From NCBI GenBank assembly GCA_039029535.1, contig JBCCFW010000280.1, forward strand, positions 1 through 5,763: a stretch of DNA of 5,763 nt. Direction: 5' to 3'. Of this stretch, positions 5,734 through 5,763 are shown in pieces. A program made the translations under genes and the position numbers. Each line of letters opens with the position of its first letter. Positions within the stretch are counted from its first letter, which is position 1. This DNA comes from JBCCFW01 sp039029535. Lineage in GTDB: Bacteria; Acidobacteriota; JBCCFW01. Below the pieces are notes generated by a model. That model worked only from the letters and a program-made list of their open reading frames with translations. It was not told where the DNA came from and did not search any database.

Positions 5734-5763
5734 TAATTGATTAGAGATCGATAACTTAGCACG
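5701..5763. other. AT-rich tail foreign to the rest of the window
   Basis: The last 63 bases hold only 20 G or C (about 32%), against roughly two thirds in the rest. The change is abrupt near base 5700. Forward stops occur in all three frames (TAA 5731 and 5734, TGA 5738, TAG 5742, TAA 5752, TAG 5757). TAAT-AATTG-ATTA at 5731-5743 is a small inverted repeat that could be chance in AT-rich DNA. It may be an assembly chimera or contig-end artefact, or the edge of an inserted element. The sequence alone cannot decide. Confidence 0.55.

Noticed and set aside
1..5763. CRISPR array, RNA genes, transposase or defence-system genes
   Set aside because: No short regularly spaced repeats, no tRNA/rRNA signatures and no nuclease, helicase, transposase or reverse-transcriptase motifs in any credible frame.

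Overview
The window looks like chromosomal DNA from a GC-rich environmental bacterium. Coding stretches are about two thirds G+C by eye, with G/C strongly preferred at third codon positions. Secreted multi-domain proteins ending in a fibronectin-III-like module with a GY[ND][IV]YR signature are common in Acidobacteriota, Myxococcota, Planctomycetota and related groups, but nothing here fixes the phylum. There is no rRNA, tRNA, CRISPR array, transposase or recognisable enzyme. All genes lie on the + strand.

Layout: (1) bases 3-782 are the 3' part of a secreted-looking protein built of two degenerate modules. (2) Bases 916-5481 are a head-to-tail array of three paralogous genes (488, 488 and 501 codons) encoding exported proteins of a family I do not recognise. 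Each has a signal peptide, a conserved N-terminal domain, a central GYN[IV]YR module, a D-x-T-G-D-G loop, a C-terminal GYDVYR fibronectin-III-like module, four conserved cysteines and an identical arginine-rich tail (TRRSRRR). Genes 1 and 2 are separated by 130 bp; genes 2 and 3 overlap by ATGA. (3) After a 168-bp gap comes a well-formed gene start at 5650 with a strong Shine-Dalgarno and a signal-peptide-like N-terminus. After about 17 codons it runs into an AT-rich tail with stops in all three forward frames.

The most interesting signals are not coding. The leaders of genes 1 and 2 share conserved edges (CCTGGYTGG and TGAGTCC..GAGAGGG) around a middle that has diverged yet folds in both into a hairpin with a 5-bp apical stem and 5-nt loop, with two compensatory base-pair changes. 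A decayed copy of the 3' edge of this leader lies inside the annotated N-terminus of gene 3, so gene 3 apparently lost its own leader when it fused to the end of gene 2. The gene 2 and 3 copies are far more alike in their 3' third than at their 5' ends, suggesting unequal crossing-over or gene conversion.

The proteins are probably exported and act outside the cytoplasm as structural, binding or surface proteins. No catalytic motif was seen, so their actual role is unknown.
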